From Phormidium sp. FACHB-1136 (GTDB lineage: Bacteria; Cyanobacteriota; Cyanobacteriia; Phormidesmidales; Phormidesmidaceae): a DNA stretch of 64,000 nucleotides. Location of the stretch: the NCBI RefSeq assembly GCF_014697375.1, contig NZ_JACJRS010000004.1:45274-109273 (forward strand). The letters run 5' to 3'. Under the pieces are notes generated by a model. The model ran no database searches, was not told where the DNA came from, and was given only the letters and a program-made list of their open reading frames with translations. Position 1 is the first letter of the stretch. Each line of letters opens with the position of its first letter. The position numbers and the translations under genes are program-made. Shown here piece by piece: positions 40,103 to 50,511 of the stretch.

Positions 40103-43100
40103 CTATATCAATCGTTCCAAGGTTTCGAGAAGCACTTCCTGATTAAAGCTACCCTTTGTAATGTAGGCATTGGCTCCGGCTTCGGCCCCCCGCTGGCGAT
40201 CCGCATCGCTGGCCAGGGTTGTCACCAACACCACTGGTAACTCATTGTATTCTCGATGCTGCCGGATGCGCTCGGTGAGTTGCAGTCCGTCTAGGTTGGG
40301 CATTTGGATGTCGGAAATGACGGCATCGAAGGCGCGGGATTGCAGTTTGTTAAAGCCGTCCACCCCGTCCACCGCCGTGACCACCTCGTAGCCTGCCGAT
40401 TCTAGGATGCGCTTCTCCTGGGTGCGGGTGGCGATGGAGTCTTCCACCAGCAGAATGCACCGAGGTCGCTGTTCCGCCAGCCCCATTTCGATGGCTCCAT
40501 CCCCGCCAATGCCCAGGGCGGCCTGGTTGATGCGGTGGCGCACGGCGGCAATCAAATCCGGCGGATTCAGCACCATGCATACTTCGCCCGTACCCAAAAT
40601 GGTGGCCCCCGAAATATAGCGCACCCGCTTGAGCAACTGACTCTGGGGCTTCAGCACCACATCCTGCTCGTCAATGAGGGCATCCACAAAAATGCCCAGC
40701 TTGTCGTGCCCGGTCTGCAAAATGATGCAGGACAGCCGCTGATCGGCGGATTTTACCCGCCCATTGCTACCCCCCGGTAGGCTTAGCAAGTCGGCCAACC
40801 ACGCCACGGAGACGGGCTGGTTGTCAAAGACAATGGTGCTGTGGCCCTCCAGGGTAAAGATGTCGCTGGCCTGGACGAGGCAGGCAGTTTGGACAAACTC
40901 CACGGGTAGGGCGTAGGTGTGGCCGTTGGCCGTCACCAGCAGCACATGGGCGGTGGCCAAGGTGGTGCCGAGTTGGATGCGAATGGTGCAGCCTTGGCCA
41001 GGGGTGGAATGTACCTCAATACTGCCCTTGAGTCGTTCCACGTTCGTCCGCAGCACATCCAGACCCACCCCTCGGCCCGAAATTTCCGTCACCATGGTGC
41101 GGGTGGAAAAGCCCGGACTGAGGATCAGCGCCTGAATTTGCCCTGGAGTGAGCATTTCCAACTCTTCGGGCCGATACAGCCCCCGCCGCACCGCCGTTTG
41201 CTTGATGGACTCTACATCTAGCCCCCGGCCATCGTCGCAAATTTCTAGCACGATGCTGGTGGGGGTTTGGTAGCCGCGCAGGGTGATGGTGGCGGTTTCG
41301 GGCTTGCCCTTGCGCTTACGTTCCGCCGGAGATTCGATCCCGTGGTCGATGGCGTTGCGGATCATATGCAGCAGCGGATCCTTCATTTCCTCCAGGATGC
41401 GCTTGTCGGCACGGGTTTCGCCCCCTTCGATCACCAGTTCCACCTGTTTATTCTCCTGGCGGGCCAGGTCGCGCACCAGCCGGGGGAACAGGTTAAAAAT
41501 GGTGGACAGGGGCAACAGCCGCAGGGTACGAATGCCCTCCTCCAGCCCGTCGGTGATCATCTCTAGGCGGGTGGTATCTTCGTAGAGGGCGCTGCTGAGC
41601 TGCCCCACCAGGCGACCCAGCAAATCCAAATGCTGCTCGGTGCGGCCATGGAAGCCCTCCAACTGCCGCCACACCTGTTTGCCCTGCTGGGCCTCGTGGA
41701 ATAGGAAGCGATTCATGAACAAATCGCGACTCCATTCCTCCCACAGGTTGGTGATGGCGTCGATTTCCGCGAGGCGATGGGCCACCCGAATTTTCGTCAC
41801 CGTCAACTCGCCGCTCTGGGTCATCAGCGAATCTAGGCTGGTGGTTGGCACCCGAATGGTCTCGATTTTGTACTTCGAGGCTTGGTCGAGGGCGTTGGTG
41901 GAGTCGTCAACGGCGGGGCCAGCGGAGGATGGGGATGGGGATGGCGGGGGCGGACTGTTGGGGGGCGGGGGCGTATCCGAGGACGCGCCCATCAGTTCTG
42001 CCAAGACGTAGAATACGTTGACCCCGGTGGGTTCGCCCGTGCTGGCTTCATGAACCAACTGTTTCATCGCCACCATGCCGTGGGCCAAACGGTCGCACAC
42101 GTCGGCGGTGAGGGGCGTTTCTCCTCGCTTCACCGCTCCGAGGATGTTTTCGACCTGGTGGGCCACCTTGCCCAAATCCGCCACCCCCAGCATATTGCTG
42201 TCGCCTTTCAGGGAATGGGCCTCCCGCATGATGTTCTCCACCACGGAAAGATCCTGGGGATTTTTCTCTAGGTGCAAAATGCCCTCATCCAGGGCTTGCA
42301 GGCGTTCTTCGCTGGAGGTTTTGAACAGCGCCCGCATTTCGTCGTCGGCAATGTAGAGCGGGCTACGTTCTCCCGGTAGCGTCGGTGCTGGGGGAGCCTG
42401 GGTGCCGTTGGTGGGGGCTGGGCTGGGAGGCCGGGGCGGAGTCGCAGGAGCAGGGCTTGGCCCTAGGCCAAACAAATCTTCGTCCTCTGCCGTCGTCTGA
42501 GCCAAATCGGGGTTAACCGACGTTAGATCCGCCGTGTCCTCCGCTGGCACATCCAAGGAACTGTCGAAAATGGCACCGGGGGGAATGTCGTCATCGGGCG
42601 TGGGTTGCGACTTCTCTACGGGAGCGACGGATTCAACCTCCGAGAACAAATCCAGGGGCGATTCCGGTTCCTGGGTCGCCGCCGGGGGCACATCCACCGA
42701 GGGCGACGGAAACAGAAATTCCGCCAGATCATCATCCCCATCGTCCGCTGCAACTAGCGGGGTTGCCGTACGTGCGGCAGCTTCGGATTGCTGGGGTGCG
42801 GGTGGTTCCTCGTCGGCCATTTCCGCCGCCATCAGATCCGCCAGCACGTAGAACACCTTCATCTGGGCGGGTTCCCCGGTCACGGCTTCCTGGGCCATCT
42901 GGCGCATGGCCTCCATGGCCCGACCCAATCGGTCAAACAGGGTGGGGGTGAGCTTTCGTTCGCCCCGCTTAATCGCCCCAAAGATGTGCTCAATTTGGTG
43001 GGCCACCTTGCCCAGGTCTTCCACCCCCAGCATGTTGCTATCCCCTTTGAGGGAGTGGGCCTCCCGCATCAGGGCGGTGATGGTCTCCAGGTCTTCCGGG

Positions 43101-43195
43101 TGCTTTTCTAAATGCAGCAAGCCTTCATCCAGCACCTGGAAGCGCTCTTCGCTGGAGGTCTTAAAAATCTCTCGGAGTTCAATATCTTCAATCAT
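40103..43195 (-). CDS. cheA: Hybrid chemotaxis histidine kinase CheA (two HPt domains, receiver)
   Basis: 1030 residues from the ATG at 43195; an in-frame TTG at 43237 would add 14. Two HPt domains carry the same AHSLKGDSNMLG motif (about 30-115 and 300-395 of this product); the His is the phosphorylation site. A Pro/Asp-rich linker separates them. The dimerisation and ATPase domains (about 450-720) have HMIRNAIDHGIESP (N box) and DDGRGLD (G1 box). A CheW-like domain follows at about 730-870, and a receiver domain at about 900-1030 with the Asp in ISDIQMPNLDG. Such a double HPt-CheA-CheW-REC hybrid is typical of cyanobacterial pilus/phototaxis clusters. No separate CheY is present. Confidence 0.95.
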   Translation of the reverse strand: MIEDIELREIFKTSSEERFQVLDEGLLHLEKHPEDLETITALMREAHSLKGDSNMLGVEDLGKVAHQIEHIFGAIKRGERKLTPTLFDRLGRAMEAMRQMAQEAVTGEPAQMKVFYVLADLMAAEMADEEPPAPQQSEAAARTATPLVAADDGDDDLAEFLFPSPSVDVPPAATQEPESPLDLFSEVESVAPVEKSQPTPDDDIPPGAIFDSSLDVPAEDTADLTSVNPDLAQTTAEDEDLFGLGPSPAPATPPRPPSPAPTNGTQAPPAPTLPGERSPLYIADDEMRALFKTSSEERLQALDEGILHLEKNPQDLSVVENIMREAHSLKGDSNMLGVADLGKVAHQVENILGAVKRGETPLTADVCDRLAHGMVAMKQLVHEASTGEPTGVNVFYVLAELMGASSDTPPPPNSPPPPSPSPSSAGPAVDDSTNALDQASKYKIETIRVPTTSLDSLMTQSGELTVTKIRVAHRLAEIDAITNLWEEWSRDLFMNRFLFHEAQQGKQVWRQLEGFHGRTEQHLDLLGRLVGQLSSALYEDTTRLEMITDGLEEGIRTLRLLPLSTIFNLFPRLVRDLARQENKQVELVIEGGETRADKRILEEMKDPLLHMIRNAIDHGIESPAERKRKGKPETATITLRGYQTPTSIVLEICDDGRGLDVESIKQTAVRRGLYRPEELEMLTPGQIQALILSPGFSTRTMVTEISGRGVGLDVLRTNVERLKGSIEVHSTPGQGCTIRIQLGTTLATAHVLLVTANGHTYALPVEFVQTACLVQASDIFTLEGHSTIVFDNQPVSVAWLADLLSLPGGSNGRVKSADQRLSCIILQTGHDKLGIFVDALIDEQDVVLKPQSQLLKRVRYISGATILGTGEVCMVLNPPDLIAAVRHRINQAALGIGGDGAIEMGLAEQRPRCILLVEDSIATRTQEKRILESAGYEVVTAVDGVDGFNKLQSRAFDAVISDIQMPNLDGLQLTERIRQHREYNELPVVLVTTLASDADRQRGAEAGANAYITKGSFNQEVLLETLERLI

Positions 43196-43309
43196 TTCGG
43201 TAGGGTGCTCCCCTCCAACGTCTGCATTCGTTCCCAAACTGGGCCTAGCTGTCCTTGATTACTTTCTGATCTTTGGAATGGTGGGCCGTGCCCACCTTAC
43301 GGTCTTTTC

Positions 43310-43435
43310 TGGCTCCCCTCTTCTCCCTGGGAGAGGGGTTGGGGGTGAGGGCTTCCGGCGATCCCCCTAAATCCCCCTTAGGAAGGGGGACTTTGACTCC
43401 AGTTCCCCCCTTCCTAAGGGGGGCTAGGGGGGATC
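43310..43435. repeat. Two adjacent dispersed repeat elements between MCP and cheA
   Basis: 43310-43356 is a half-copy of the GGGTGAGGGC family (see 26194). 43360-43435 is a palindrome with ends GATCCCCCTA and TAGGGGGGATC and inner arms CCCCCTTAGGAAGGGGG and CCCCCCTTCCTAAGGGGGG. It lies between the MCP stop and the cheA start and may act as a processing or partial termination signal. Confidence 0.75.
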
Positions 43436-43455
43436 AACGCCCCAAGGCCAAGCCC

Positions 43456-44913
43456 TTAAATCGCGGTCTTCAGCACGAGGGCGCTTTCATTGAGCTGGTG
43501 GGTGCCAATTTTGATTTGGCTGATGCCGTTGGCGGTTTCCTGGGCACCCGTATTCAGGCTATTCATGGCACTCACCACCTGCTGAATGGCCACCGCCTGC
43601 TGTTTCACATTGAGGGAAATTTGCTGACTATTCAGCACCACATTGTTCACGGCATCGGCCACCCCAGCGAAGGCGTCGGAGGTTTCCTCGGCGATTTTCA
43701 CCCCCTCTTCTACGGTCTTGGTGCCCTCGTCAGTGACCATCACCGTGGAGTTAATGGCGGTTTGAATATCGGCCACCAGGGCATTGATTTTCTCGGCGGA
43801 TTTCTTGCTTTGGTCGGCCAGTTTCCGAATTTCGCCGGAGACCACCGCAAAGCCCTTGCCGTGTTCCCCCGCCCGCACCGCTTCCACCGCCGCATTCAGG
43901 GCAAGCATGTTGGTTTGGTTGGCCAAATCGCTCACCAGGCCAGAAATGCCGCCAATTTGGCTGGTTTGCTCACTCAGGCGCAGGATTTGATCGGCAATGG
44001 CTTCCACTTTTTCCCTCAGGGTGGTCATGCCATCCAGGCTGCGTTCCACCGCACGGGTGCCGCCCTCGGCCAATTTGAGTGCCTGCTGGGCTCCGGCAGC
44101 CGCCGCTTCCGCCTGTTCGGAAGATTGCCGGGAGGAAGCCCCCAATTCATCCATTGTCGTGGTGGTTTCGCTGACGCTGGCGGCCTGCTGACTGCTGGTG
44201 CGTTCCTGCTGTTCTACACTGGCGGCAATTTCGCTGGCCGAACTGGCAATATCCCCCGCCGCTTCGTTCATCATTCGAGCCGTTTTGGTAATAATCCAGG
44301 TGCCGATCATGGCCGATAACACCAGGGACGAAACCACAGCCACAATCAGGGTAAATTGCAACCGTTCCAGCGCATCAGACTGAAGATCCTGACTTTCCCG
44401 GACGACCTCACTTTGTAGCTCTACAATTTTAGTCAAAGCCTCCTTTAAATCATTAGAAACCGTACGGGCATCATCGACTTTCCATAGCTCAACAGCCTCT
44501 TCCCTACGGCCTGAGCTAATCATATTAGCCAGAGTATCATTCACCTCCACAAACTTGTCTAGGTTGATTTTTACCTCTGAAAAGACCTCAATGACCTCTG
44601 GAACCGTCAGGGATTGATCTAACTCATCTACCGTGGAAAATGCAGAGCTTCTTGCCCTGGTTAGCGCATCCCTAGAGGCGGTCTCTCCATCCAGCAGATA
44701 GGCTCGGATTTCTCGTGACATATCGTGGAGATCAATGGATAAGCCCATGATTCGATTTTGGTTTTGCCAAGTTTTATCCAAAATGCCATCTAACGCCTTT
44801 AATTGACGCACATTGATGACTGTAACCCCAGCAGATACTATGAGGGCCGCAATCGGTACTGAGTAGCCCAAAATAATCCAGTGACGTAGTTTCCAACCTT
44901 TGCGGCCTTCCAT
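43456..44913 (-). CDS. Methyl-accepting chemotaxis protein, copy 1
   Basis: 485 residues. Membrane helix at about 12-34, a periplasmic four-helix-type sensor (about 35-175), a second helix at about 178-200, then a signalling domain directly, without a clear HAMP. The hairpin tip has [21 protein letters not shown], the conserved kinase contact. The tail ends LKTAI, without the NWETF-type CheR tether. The sensor differs from that of the next copy (44938), but the signalling half differs at only a few residues. Clusters with cheA and cheW. Confidence 0.92.
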   Translation of the reverse strand: MEGRKGWKLRHWIILGYSVPIAALIVSAGVTVINVRQLKALDGILDKTWQNQNRIMGLSIDLHDMSREIRAYLLDGETASRDALTRARSSAFSTVDELDQSLTVPEVIEVFSEVKINLDKFVEVNDTLANMISSGRREEAVELWKVDDARTVSNDLKEALTKIVELQSEVVRESQDLQSDALERLQFTLIVAVVSSLVLSAMIGTWIITKTARMMNEAAGDIASSASEIAASVEQQERTSSQQAASVSETTTTMDELGASSRQSSEQAEAAAAGAQQALKLAEGGTRAVERSLDGMTTLREKVEAIADQILRLSEQTSQIGGISGLVSDLANQTNMLALNAAVEAVRAGEHGKGFAVVSGEIRKLADQSKKSAEKINALVADIQTAINSTVMVTDEGTKTVEEGVKIAEETSDAFAGVADAVNNVVLNSQQISLNVKQQAVAIQQVVSAMNSLNTGAQETANGISQIKIGTHQLNESALVLKTAI

Positions 44914-44937
44914 GACGGTTCTCCTTTAGGTTCTCCG

Positions 44938-46395
44938 TTAAATCGCAGTCTTGAGTAACAGGGCACTTTCATTCAGTTGATGGGTGCCGATTTTGATTTG
45001 GCTAATACCGTTGGCAGTTTCCTGGGCACCTGTATTGAGGCTATTCATGGCACTCACCACCTGTTGAATGGCCACCGCCTGTTGTTTTACGTTGAGGGAA
45101 ATTTGCTGACTATTCAGCACCACATTGTTGACGGCATCGGCTACTCCAGCAAAAGCATCGGAGGTTTCTTCAGCAGTTTTCACCCCTTCTTCTACGGTTT
45201 TAGTGCCCTCATCCGTCACCATCACCGTGGAGTTAATGGCGGTTTGGATATCTGCGACGAGGGCATTGATTTTCTCAGCGGATTTTTTGCTTTGGTCAGC
45301 TAGTTTGCGAATTTCTCCAGAAACCACCGCAAAGCCCTTGCCATGTTCCCCCGCTCGTACCGCTTCCACGGCAGCATTCAGGGCCAGCATGTTGGTTTGG
45401 TTAGCCAGGTCGCTCACCAGCCCAGAAATTCCGCCAATTTGGCTGGTTTGTTCGCTCAACCGCAAAATTTGGTCGGCAATAGCTTCCACCTTCTCTCGCA
45501 GGGTAGTCATGCCATCCAGGCTGCGTTCTACCGCCCTGGCCCCGCCCTCTGCCAGTTTGAGCGCCTGCTGTGCCCCCGCCGCTGCCGCTTCCGCCTGTTC
45601 CGACGACTGCCGAGAGGATGCCCCCAATTCATCCATGGTGGTTGTGGTTTCGCTAACACTGGCTGCCTGCTGGCTGCTCGTGCGTTCCTGCTGCTCCACA
45701 CTGGCAGCAATTTCGCTGGCCGAACTGGCAATGTCCCCAGCGGCCTGGTTCATCATTTTGGCGGTCTTGGTGATAATCCAGGTGCCAATAATGGCGGATA
45801 AAATCACAGACAAGGTTGCTGCCGTAATCAACGTAAATTGTAGCCGTGCTAGAGCCGCTTCCTGGAGTTCCTGATCCGCCATGACAATTTCATTCTCAAG
45901 CTCTTCCATTGCCATTAAAAGATCAGAGACATCGTTGGACAAAGCTCTGCCGTCCTGGACTTTCCAAGCTTCAATAGCCGCCGCTGTACCCTGGCCCTTG
46001 GCCACATCGACCAGCCGTTGATTCGTATCAACAAGCTGTTGCAACAGCCCAGAAATATCCGATAGATACTCCCGCTGCCGCTCATCTTTTATCAACCCAT
46101 CTAGAGATTCTAGTGTGCTAGAAATTTCTTCCCTTGAGGCGTTGAAATTCTCAATGGAGACCTGGCTTTGATCCATAATGTAGCCACGGGTTGTCCGAGA
46201 TACGGTTTGAACCTCGGTATCTAGGCCGCTAATCAGGTCTTTCACTTCCCAAGTTCTAACTAGCTCCTCAGAAACCTTAGTGAGTTGACGCACATTAACC
46301 ACCGTCACCCCAGCGGAAATGATCAGGGCAATGACCGGAACCGAATACCCAAAAATGATCCAGTGACGTAGCTTCCAAACTTTGCGGCCTTCCAT
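44938..46395 (-). CDS. Methyl-accepting chemotaxis protein, copy 2
   Basis: 485 residues from the ATG at 46395 ([18 protein letters not shown]); an earlier in-frame ATG at 46425 is likely not used. Layout as in copy 1. The N-terminal sensor domain has its own sequence (for example [16 protein letters not shown]), so the two may sense different signals or form mixed receptors. About 275 C-terminal residues are nearly identical to copy 1 although the codons differ in many places, so the identity is held by selection rather than recent duplication. Cotranscribed with copy 1 (25-base gap). Confidence 0.92.
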   Translation of the reverse strand: MEGRKVWKLRHWIIFGYSVPVIALIISAGVTVVNVRQLTKVSEELVRTWEVKDLISGLDTEVQTVSRTTRGYIMDQSQVSIENFNASREEISSTLESLDGLIKDERQREYLSDISGLLQQLVDTNQRLVDVAKGQGTAAAIEAWKVQDGRALSNDVSDLLMAMEELENEIVMADQELQEAALARLQFTLITAATLSVILSAIIGTWIITKTAKMMNQAAGDIASSASEIAASVEQQERTSSQQAASVSETTTTMDELGASSRQSSEQAEAAAAGAQQALKLAEGGARAVERSLDGMTTLREKVEAIADQILRLSEQTSQIGGISGLVSDLANQTNMLALNAAVEAVRAGEHGKGFAVVSGEIRKLADQSKKSAEKINALVADIQTAINSTVMVTDEGTKTVEEGVKTAEETSDAFAGVADAVNNVVLNSQQISLNVKQQAVAIQQVVSAMNSLNTGAQETANGISQIKIGTHQLNESALLLKTAI

Positions 46396-46465
46396 GGCGA
46401 TTCTCCTTAGAACAGGTAAATGCAAAACGAATTAGTGAGAAAAGGATGTGAGGTTAGTTGAGGTG

Positions 46466-46501
46466 TTATTCAAGGCCGTACATCTCCTTGATATGGGTCA
46501 T
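46466..46501 (-). CDS. Possible 11-residue leader peptide
   Basis: ATG at 46501 with AAGGAG eight bases upstream, reading MTHIKEMYGLE then TAA. It lies between cheW and the MCP. It has a good ribosome-binding site but is too short to judge, and may instead be the relic of a longer gene end. Confidence 0.2.
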   Translation of the reverse strand: MTHIKEMYGLE

Positions 46502-46517
46502 AGCATCACTCCTTTCC

Positions 46518-47537
46518 CTAACCCGATTGATTCACTACAAGCTCGCCCTGGGTTAGCAATTTGGGCAAGTCTAAGAGACTCATCATTGAGTCTTGATACC
46601 GGGCGATGCCCTTCAGGTATTCGTTGTCACTGGAATGAATGGCAGCAGGAATCGAGGCAATTTCCGAGGGCTGTACATAGACCACATCGTAGACCTCATC
46701 CACTACCACCCCCGCCACCAGGGAACCGAGGCGCATCACTACCGCCTTATCCGGCTTGCGCTCGGCACTGGGGGCCAGGTTCAAAAAGCGGCGAATATCC
46801 ACCAAGGTCAAAATTTCGCCCCGCAGGTTCATATTGCCGACAATGTGGGACGGACAGCAGGGAATCGGCGTAATTTGGGGCACCTCGGTAAACTCATGCA
46901 CCGACTCCAGCCCAAGGGCAAACTGTTCCCCCTCCAAACTCACCACCGCCAGGGCCGACAGCCCAGCAAAATTCTCATCCTCCGCCACCTGGGCCAACCC
47001 CGCCGCCCGATCCTGCAACACCATCTGGGCCTCTGGGCTAAACTGCGCCATAAAGGTGTTGTGTAGCTGGCCCAGCGCCTCTGGTTCGGCCTCTTCATGG
47101 ATCGCCGCGTAGCCCTCCACCAGGGTTTCTGGGTTCAACAGAATGATGATTTGACTGCCAAACTTCGCTAACCCCGTGGTCATCGACCGCTCCGCTTTGC
47201 CGATGTAGGGCGTATCCAGGCGGCTGGAAATATCGGCGGTAGCAATGTCCTCCACATTTTGAATATCATCCACCACCAGCCCCAGGCGATGATCCCCGTA
47301 TTTGACCAAAATCACCGCTTGGTTGAGGGTATTGGGTTGTCGTGGCTTGCCCAGGCAGACCTTGAGGTTGAGCACGGGCAGCAGTTGCCCCCGCAGGTTC
47401 AACACCCCCGCCACCTCCGGCCCCGACTCGGGCACCGAGGTCAGCCCTGGAAGAAAGAAAATTTCCTGCACCACCCCCGCCGCTAGGCCATAGTGGAGGC
47501 CATCGAGGGTGAACAAAAGATAGGATTCATGGTTCAT
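46518..47537 (-). CDS. cheW: Tandem CheW-domain coupling protein
   Basis: 339 residues with two CheW-like domains, about 3-145 and 195-335. Each has the pattern ...VVQEIFFLPGLTSVP...VLNLRGQLLPVLNL and ...SVHEFTEVPQITPIP...NMNLRGEILTLVDI. It couples the MCPs to CheA. Double CheW proteins (CheV-like without a receiver) are less common than single ones. Two bases further upstream is the 430-base gap to cheR, where a promoter could sit. Confidence 0.92.
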   Translation of the reverse strand: MNHESYLLFTLDGLHYGLAAGVVQEIFFLPGLTSVPESGPEVAGVLNLRGQLLPVLNLKVCLGKPRQPNTLNQAVILVKYGDHRLGLVVDDIQNVEDIATADISSRLDTPYIGKAERSMTTGLAKFGSQIIILLNPETLVEGYAAIHEEAEPEALGQLHNTFMAQFSPEAQMVLQDRAAGLAQVAEDENFAGLSALAVVSLEGEQFALGLESVHEFTEVPQITPIPCCPSHIVGNMNLRGEILTLVDIRRFLNLAPSAERKPDKAVVMRLGSLVAGVVVDEVYDVVYVQPSEIASIPAAIHSSDNEYLKGIARYQDSMMSLLDLPKLLTQGELVVNQSG

Positions 47538-47970
47538 TGTCGTTGTCCCCAGGGGAAAGCGTGCCGCCCCTTGGCTGCTGTCGATGAAGGGTCAGGGACA
47601 GAAAGCCAGCCGACGGGCTACCGTCACGATTTTAGGCTTCGATTTCATCATGCCCTTTCTATTTTTGACAATCACCATCGCACACAAAAATCCACGCTTT
47701 AGCAAATAACTTCGCAAACAACCGCGTAGTTTTTTCTAGGGATGTTACAGCCCAGTCTTTATCCTAGGGAAATACCCGTAAAATCTAAAGAAAATCTAAA
47801 GGCGAAAATCGTTGACTGAGGCCATCAGCCCTAATGCTTGCACCGATGGAAGTCTACAGCATAAGCCATAGTTCAATCATGACAAATTGAGGCTAGGGTG
47901 CTAATGACCAACCCTGATTAGCCCCCCGAACGCCCCAATGCCGCTGGCCGACGCACGATTAATTGAGCCG
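47538..47970. other. Gene-free interval between cheR and cheW
   Basis: About 430 bases without a gene on either strand. Contains AT-rich sequence (about 47690-47810) and could hold a promoter for cheW and the downstream che genes. Nothing specific recognised. Confidence 0.4.
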
Positions 47971-49599
47971 TTAGGAGGCCGCCGAACGTTTTTGTAAATG
48001 GTCTCGCCACTGACCAGCTGTAGTGCCATTGTGGGCATCTAGCACCGTATCAGGGGGCAGTTTAGACAACAAATCGAGGGCATGGCTCCGCATTTTTTGG
48101 GCTTTTTCGGGCTGTCGCTCTCGTTCATAAATGATGGCAAGATCGAGATAGGCGTTCACAAAACCATGATCAAGATAGGTAATTTTTCGTAGATGGTTCT
48201 TGGCAATCTCAAGTTCGTTTTGGTCTTCTGCAATTTGGGCCAACAAATAGTAAATTTCTACATTCATGGGCTGGCGCTGAAGCACCTGCTGACAAAGTTG
48301 TTTCGCCTGATCGTAGTGGCCCATATTGGCGTAGGCCTGGGCGGCAATGGCGTAGGCTCTGTCGCAGTGGGGATGGGTACTAAAAATTGCCTTGGCCCGT
48401 TCAATGGCGCTTGTGTAGGATTCCTTCCTGAGTAGGGTTTCGGCCTCTTTTAAGGCGGTTTCTAGGTTGGGGTCGAGGCCGGGTTGGGGCGGGTTGTAGG
48501 GGCGGAGAGACGATGGGGTGGCGGCGGGTTTAGATCGTGCCGTGGAGCGATTGGATGGCCGGATGGACGAGTGAGGGGAAGCGGATCGGCGGTTGGCGGC
48601 TGGGGAAGCGGCGGCGGTTGGCGAAGTCGAGGTTGGGAACACCGACAACGGATCTGAACTGATGGCGTTAGGCGCAGGGGGCAGACCCAGACCCTTGGAT
48701 CGTCGATGGGCCTGTTTTTGATACACGATGGACTCTGGGAAGCTAATTAAGTGGAATTGAGTAGTGTCTTGGGCATAGAGTTCGGTGTGCCCGGTGATCA
48801 AATAGCCATCGGGGATCAAACTTTGGTGAAACTTATGAATGATTTGACTAATCGCCCATTCATCTAGATAAATAAAGACGTTGCGACATAGAATTAAATC
48901 TAGGTCATAGAGCCGACTAGCCTGATTTGGAAAGGGGTCTTTTAGCAGGTTACCGTACTGAAAGGTGACGTATTGTCGTAGAGTATCGTTGATTTGAAAA
49001 AGTTGTTGTCGGGCATGAAAATATTTTTGTTGGATATTAGGGGGCACTTGCCGAAATGACCAACTGCTGTAGATTCCTTTACGGGCATAGTTCACTGCCG
49101 ATTGGCTAATGTCAGACCCGATTAACATGACATCCCACTGATGCCACGGAAACTGCATTTCGTCCAGCACAATGGCAATGGAATAGAGTTCTTCTCCGGT
49201 GGAACAGCCCGCACTCCACACTCGCAACCGGGGACGACTTCCCTGAACCTCAGCTTCCTGGCGCTTACGCTGAATGATCCTAGGCAATAGGTTTTCCTGA
49301 AGCAGGCGGTACTGATTTTTATCTCGAAAGAAATAGCTTTCGTTGATGGTCAAAATCGAGTAAAGTTCCTGCCATTCTGAGAGTCCCTCTTGGCCGATTG
49401 ATCCCTGAAGTTCCCTAGCCGGATTATTTAGCTCTTGCACCAACCGTTGATAGTAGCCGTTCAGGGTCGATAGGCCCAGCGTTCTGGCCCGCTGCCACAG
49501 TTTCTCCGACAGGGTTTTGTAGTCCTGGGGACGGACATGAATCCCGGAATGGGTGGCAATGAGTCGGCTGATTTGCTGTAGTGTCGAAGTCTCGTCCAT
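47971..49599 (-). CDS. cheR: CheR methyltransferase with C-terminal TPR domain
   Basis: 542 residues from the ATG at 49599 (MDETSTLQQISRLIATHSG); in-frame ATG/TTG codons upstream add 6-9 residues. The N-terminal helical domain and the SAM-binding fold (LRVWSAGCSTGEELYSIAI, about 125-145; LILCRNVFIYLD, about 228-239) are those of CheR, which methylates MCP glutamates. A long Ser/Pro-rich linker follows (about 300-380), then three or four TPR repeats (about 385-525). CheR-TPR fusions are often linked to CheB-containing clusters and the TPR binds other proteins. Confidence 0.93.
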   Translation of the reverse strand: MDETSTLQQISRLIATHSGIHVRPQDYKTLSEKLWQRARTLGLSTLNGYYQRLVQELNNPARELQGSIGQEGLSEWQELYSILTINESYFFRDKNQYRLLQENLLPRIIQRKRQEAEVQGSRPRLRVWSAGCSTGEELYSIAIVLDEMQFPWHQWDVMLIGSDISQSAVNYARKGIYSSWSFRQVPPNIQQKYFHARQQLFQINDTLRQYVTFQYGNLLKDPFPNQASRLYDLDLILCRNVFIYLDEWAISQIIHKFHQSLIPDGYLITGHTELYAQDTTQFHLISFPESIVYQKQAHRRSKGLGLPPAPNAISSDPLSVFPTSTSPTAAASPAANRRSASPHSSIRPSNRSTARSKPAATPSSLRPYNPPQPGLDPNLETALKEAETLLRKESYTSAIERAKAIFSTHPHCDRAYAIAAQAYANMGHYDQAKQLCQQVLQRQPMNVEIYYLLAQIAEDQNELEIAKNHLRKITYLDHGFVNAYLDLAIIYERERQPEKAQKMRSHALDLLSKLPPDTVLDAHNGTTAGQWRDHLQKRSAAS

Positions 49600-49671
49600 G
49601 GCCAAAACCCATCTCATCAAGGGCAATATCTAGGGCATGAAGGCACGGGGGATTCCGGCGATTCATTAGAC

Positions 49672-50511
49672 CTAGTTTAGGGTACTGGAATCAAAGGTGA
49701 TGGCATCACGGTCGTGGGCGGGGTTGGTGAGGATAAGCTGGCCCAAATTGACGTGCCACAGGTTGGTTTTCTTGAAGTTGGCCCCCGCCAGTTGGGCGAA
49801 GTCTAGGCAAGCTTCCGACAGATTGGCCCGGAACAGGTTGGCATTTTCCAAAGAGGCATGGCTGAGATCGGCGAGCCTCAGCACCGCTTCCCGCAGGTCG
49901 GCCTCGCTGAGGTTAGTGCCCTGGAGGGTGGCCCGGAATAGGTTGGTGCCCACACAACTGGCGCGGTGCAGGTTGGCCCTCGACATATTGGCCCCCATCA
50001 GACTGGCGCTACTGAGGTTGGCCCTGGACAGATCCGCATTGCAGAGGTTGGAGTAGTAGAAGGTGGTTCTGACCAGGTTAGCGGAATGCATAATCGCCTC
50101 CCGCATGTCCACCTCGTAGAAGTTCGACTCCCCCAGGTCTGCCGAAGCCATCAGGGTTTCCTGCATATCTGCCTTGTAGAAGTGGGAGTAGCGCAGGTTG
50201 GCATCCGTGAGGTTGGCGGTGTAAAGATTTGTCTTGTAAAAGTCCACCATGCTGAGGTTAGCCCCCGTTAGGTCGGCCATGCAGAGGTCGCAGCGGTAGA
50301 GGGTAGAGGACTCGAAGTTGGCATGGGCGAAGACACTTTCCCGTAGGTTGGCCTCATAGAAGTTGGCATGGCGGAAGTCAATGCTGGGTAAATTGCGCTT
50401 GGCCAAATCCGCCCCCTGGAAGTCGGGCCGGATATCGGGATTTTGCACCCGCCAGCTATTCCAGGCTTCAACCCCCTTGTCGAGGATGTTCAGATGCTCA
50501 GTGTTAGCCAT
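49672..50511 (-). CDS. Pentapeptide-repeat protein
   Basis: 279 residues from the ATG at 50511, preceded by AGGAG; the in-frame ATG at 50535 is less likely. From about residue 30 the sequence is almost entirely A(D/N)LxX pentapeptides (ANLRES, ADLTGANLS, ANLFRANLSEA), forming a right-handed quadrilateral beta-helix. Function of such proteins is mostly unknown. It begins the che cluster, 72 bases upstream of cheR, and could be an organiser of the array. Confidence 0.88.
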   Translation of the reverse strand: MANTEHLNILDKGVEAWNSWRVQNPDIRPDFQGADLAKRNLPSIDFRHANFYEANLRESVFAHANFESSTLYRCDLCMADLTGANLSMVDFYKTNLYTANLTDANLRYSHFYKADMQETLMASADLGESNFYEVDMREAIMHSANLVRTTFYYSNLCNADLSRANLSSASLMGANMSRANLHRASCVGTNLFRATLQGTNLSEADLREAVLRLADLSHASLENANLFRANLSEACLDFAQLAGANFKKTNLWHVNLGQLILTNPAHDRDAITFDSSTLN

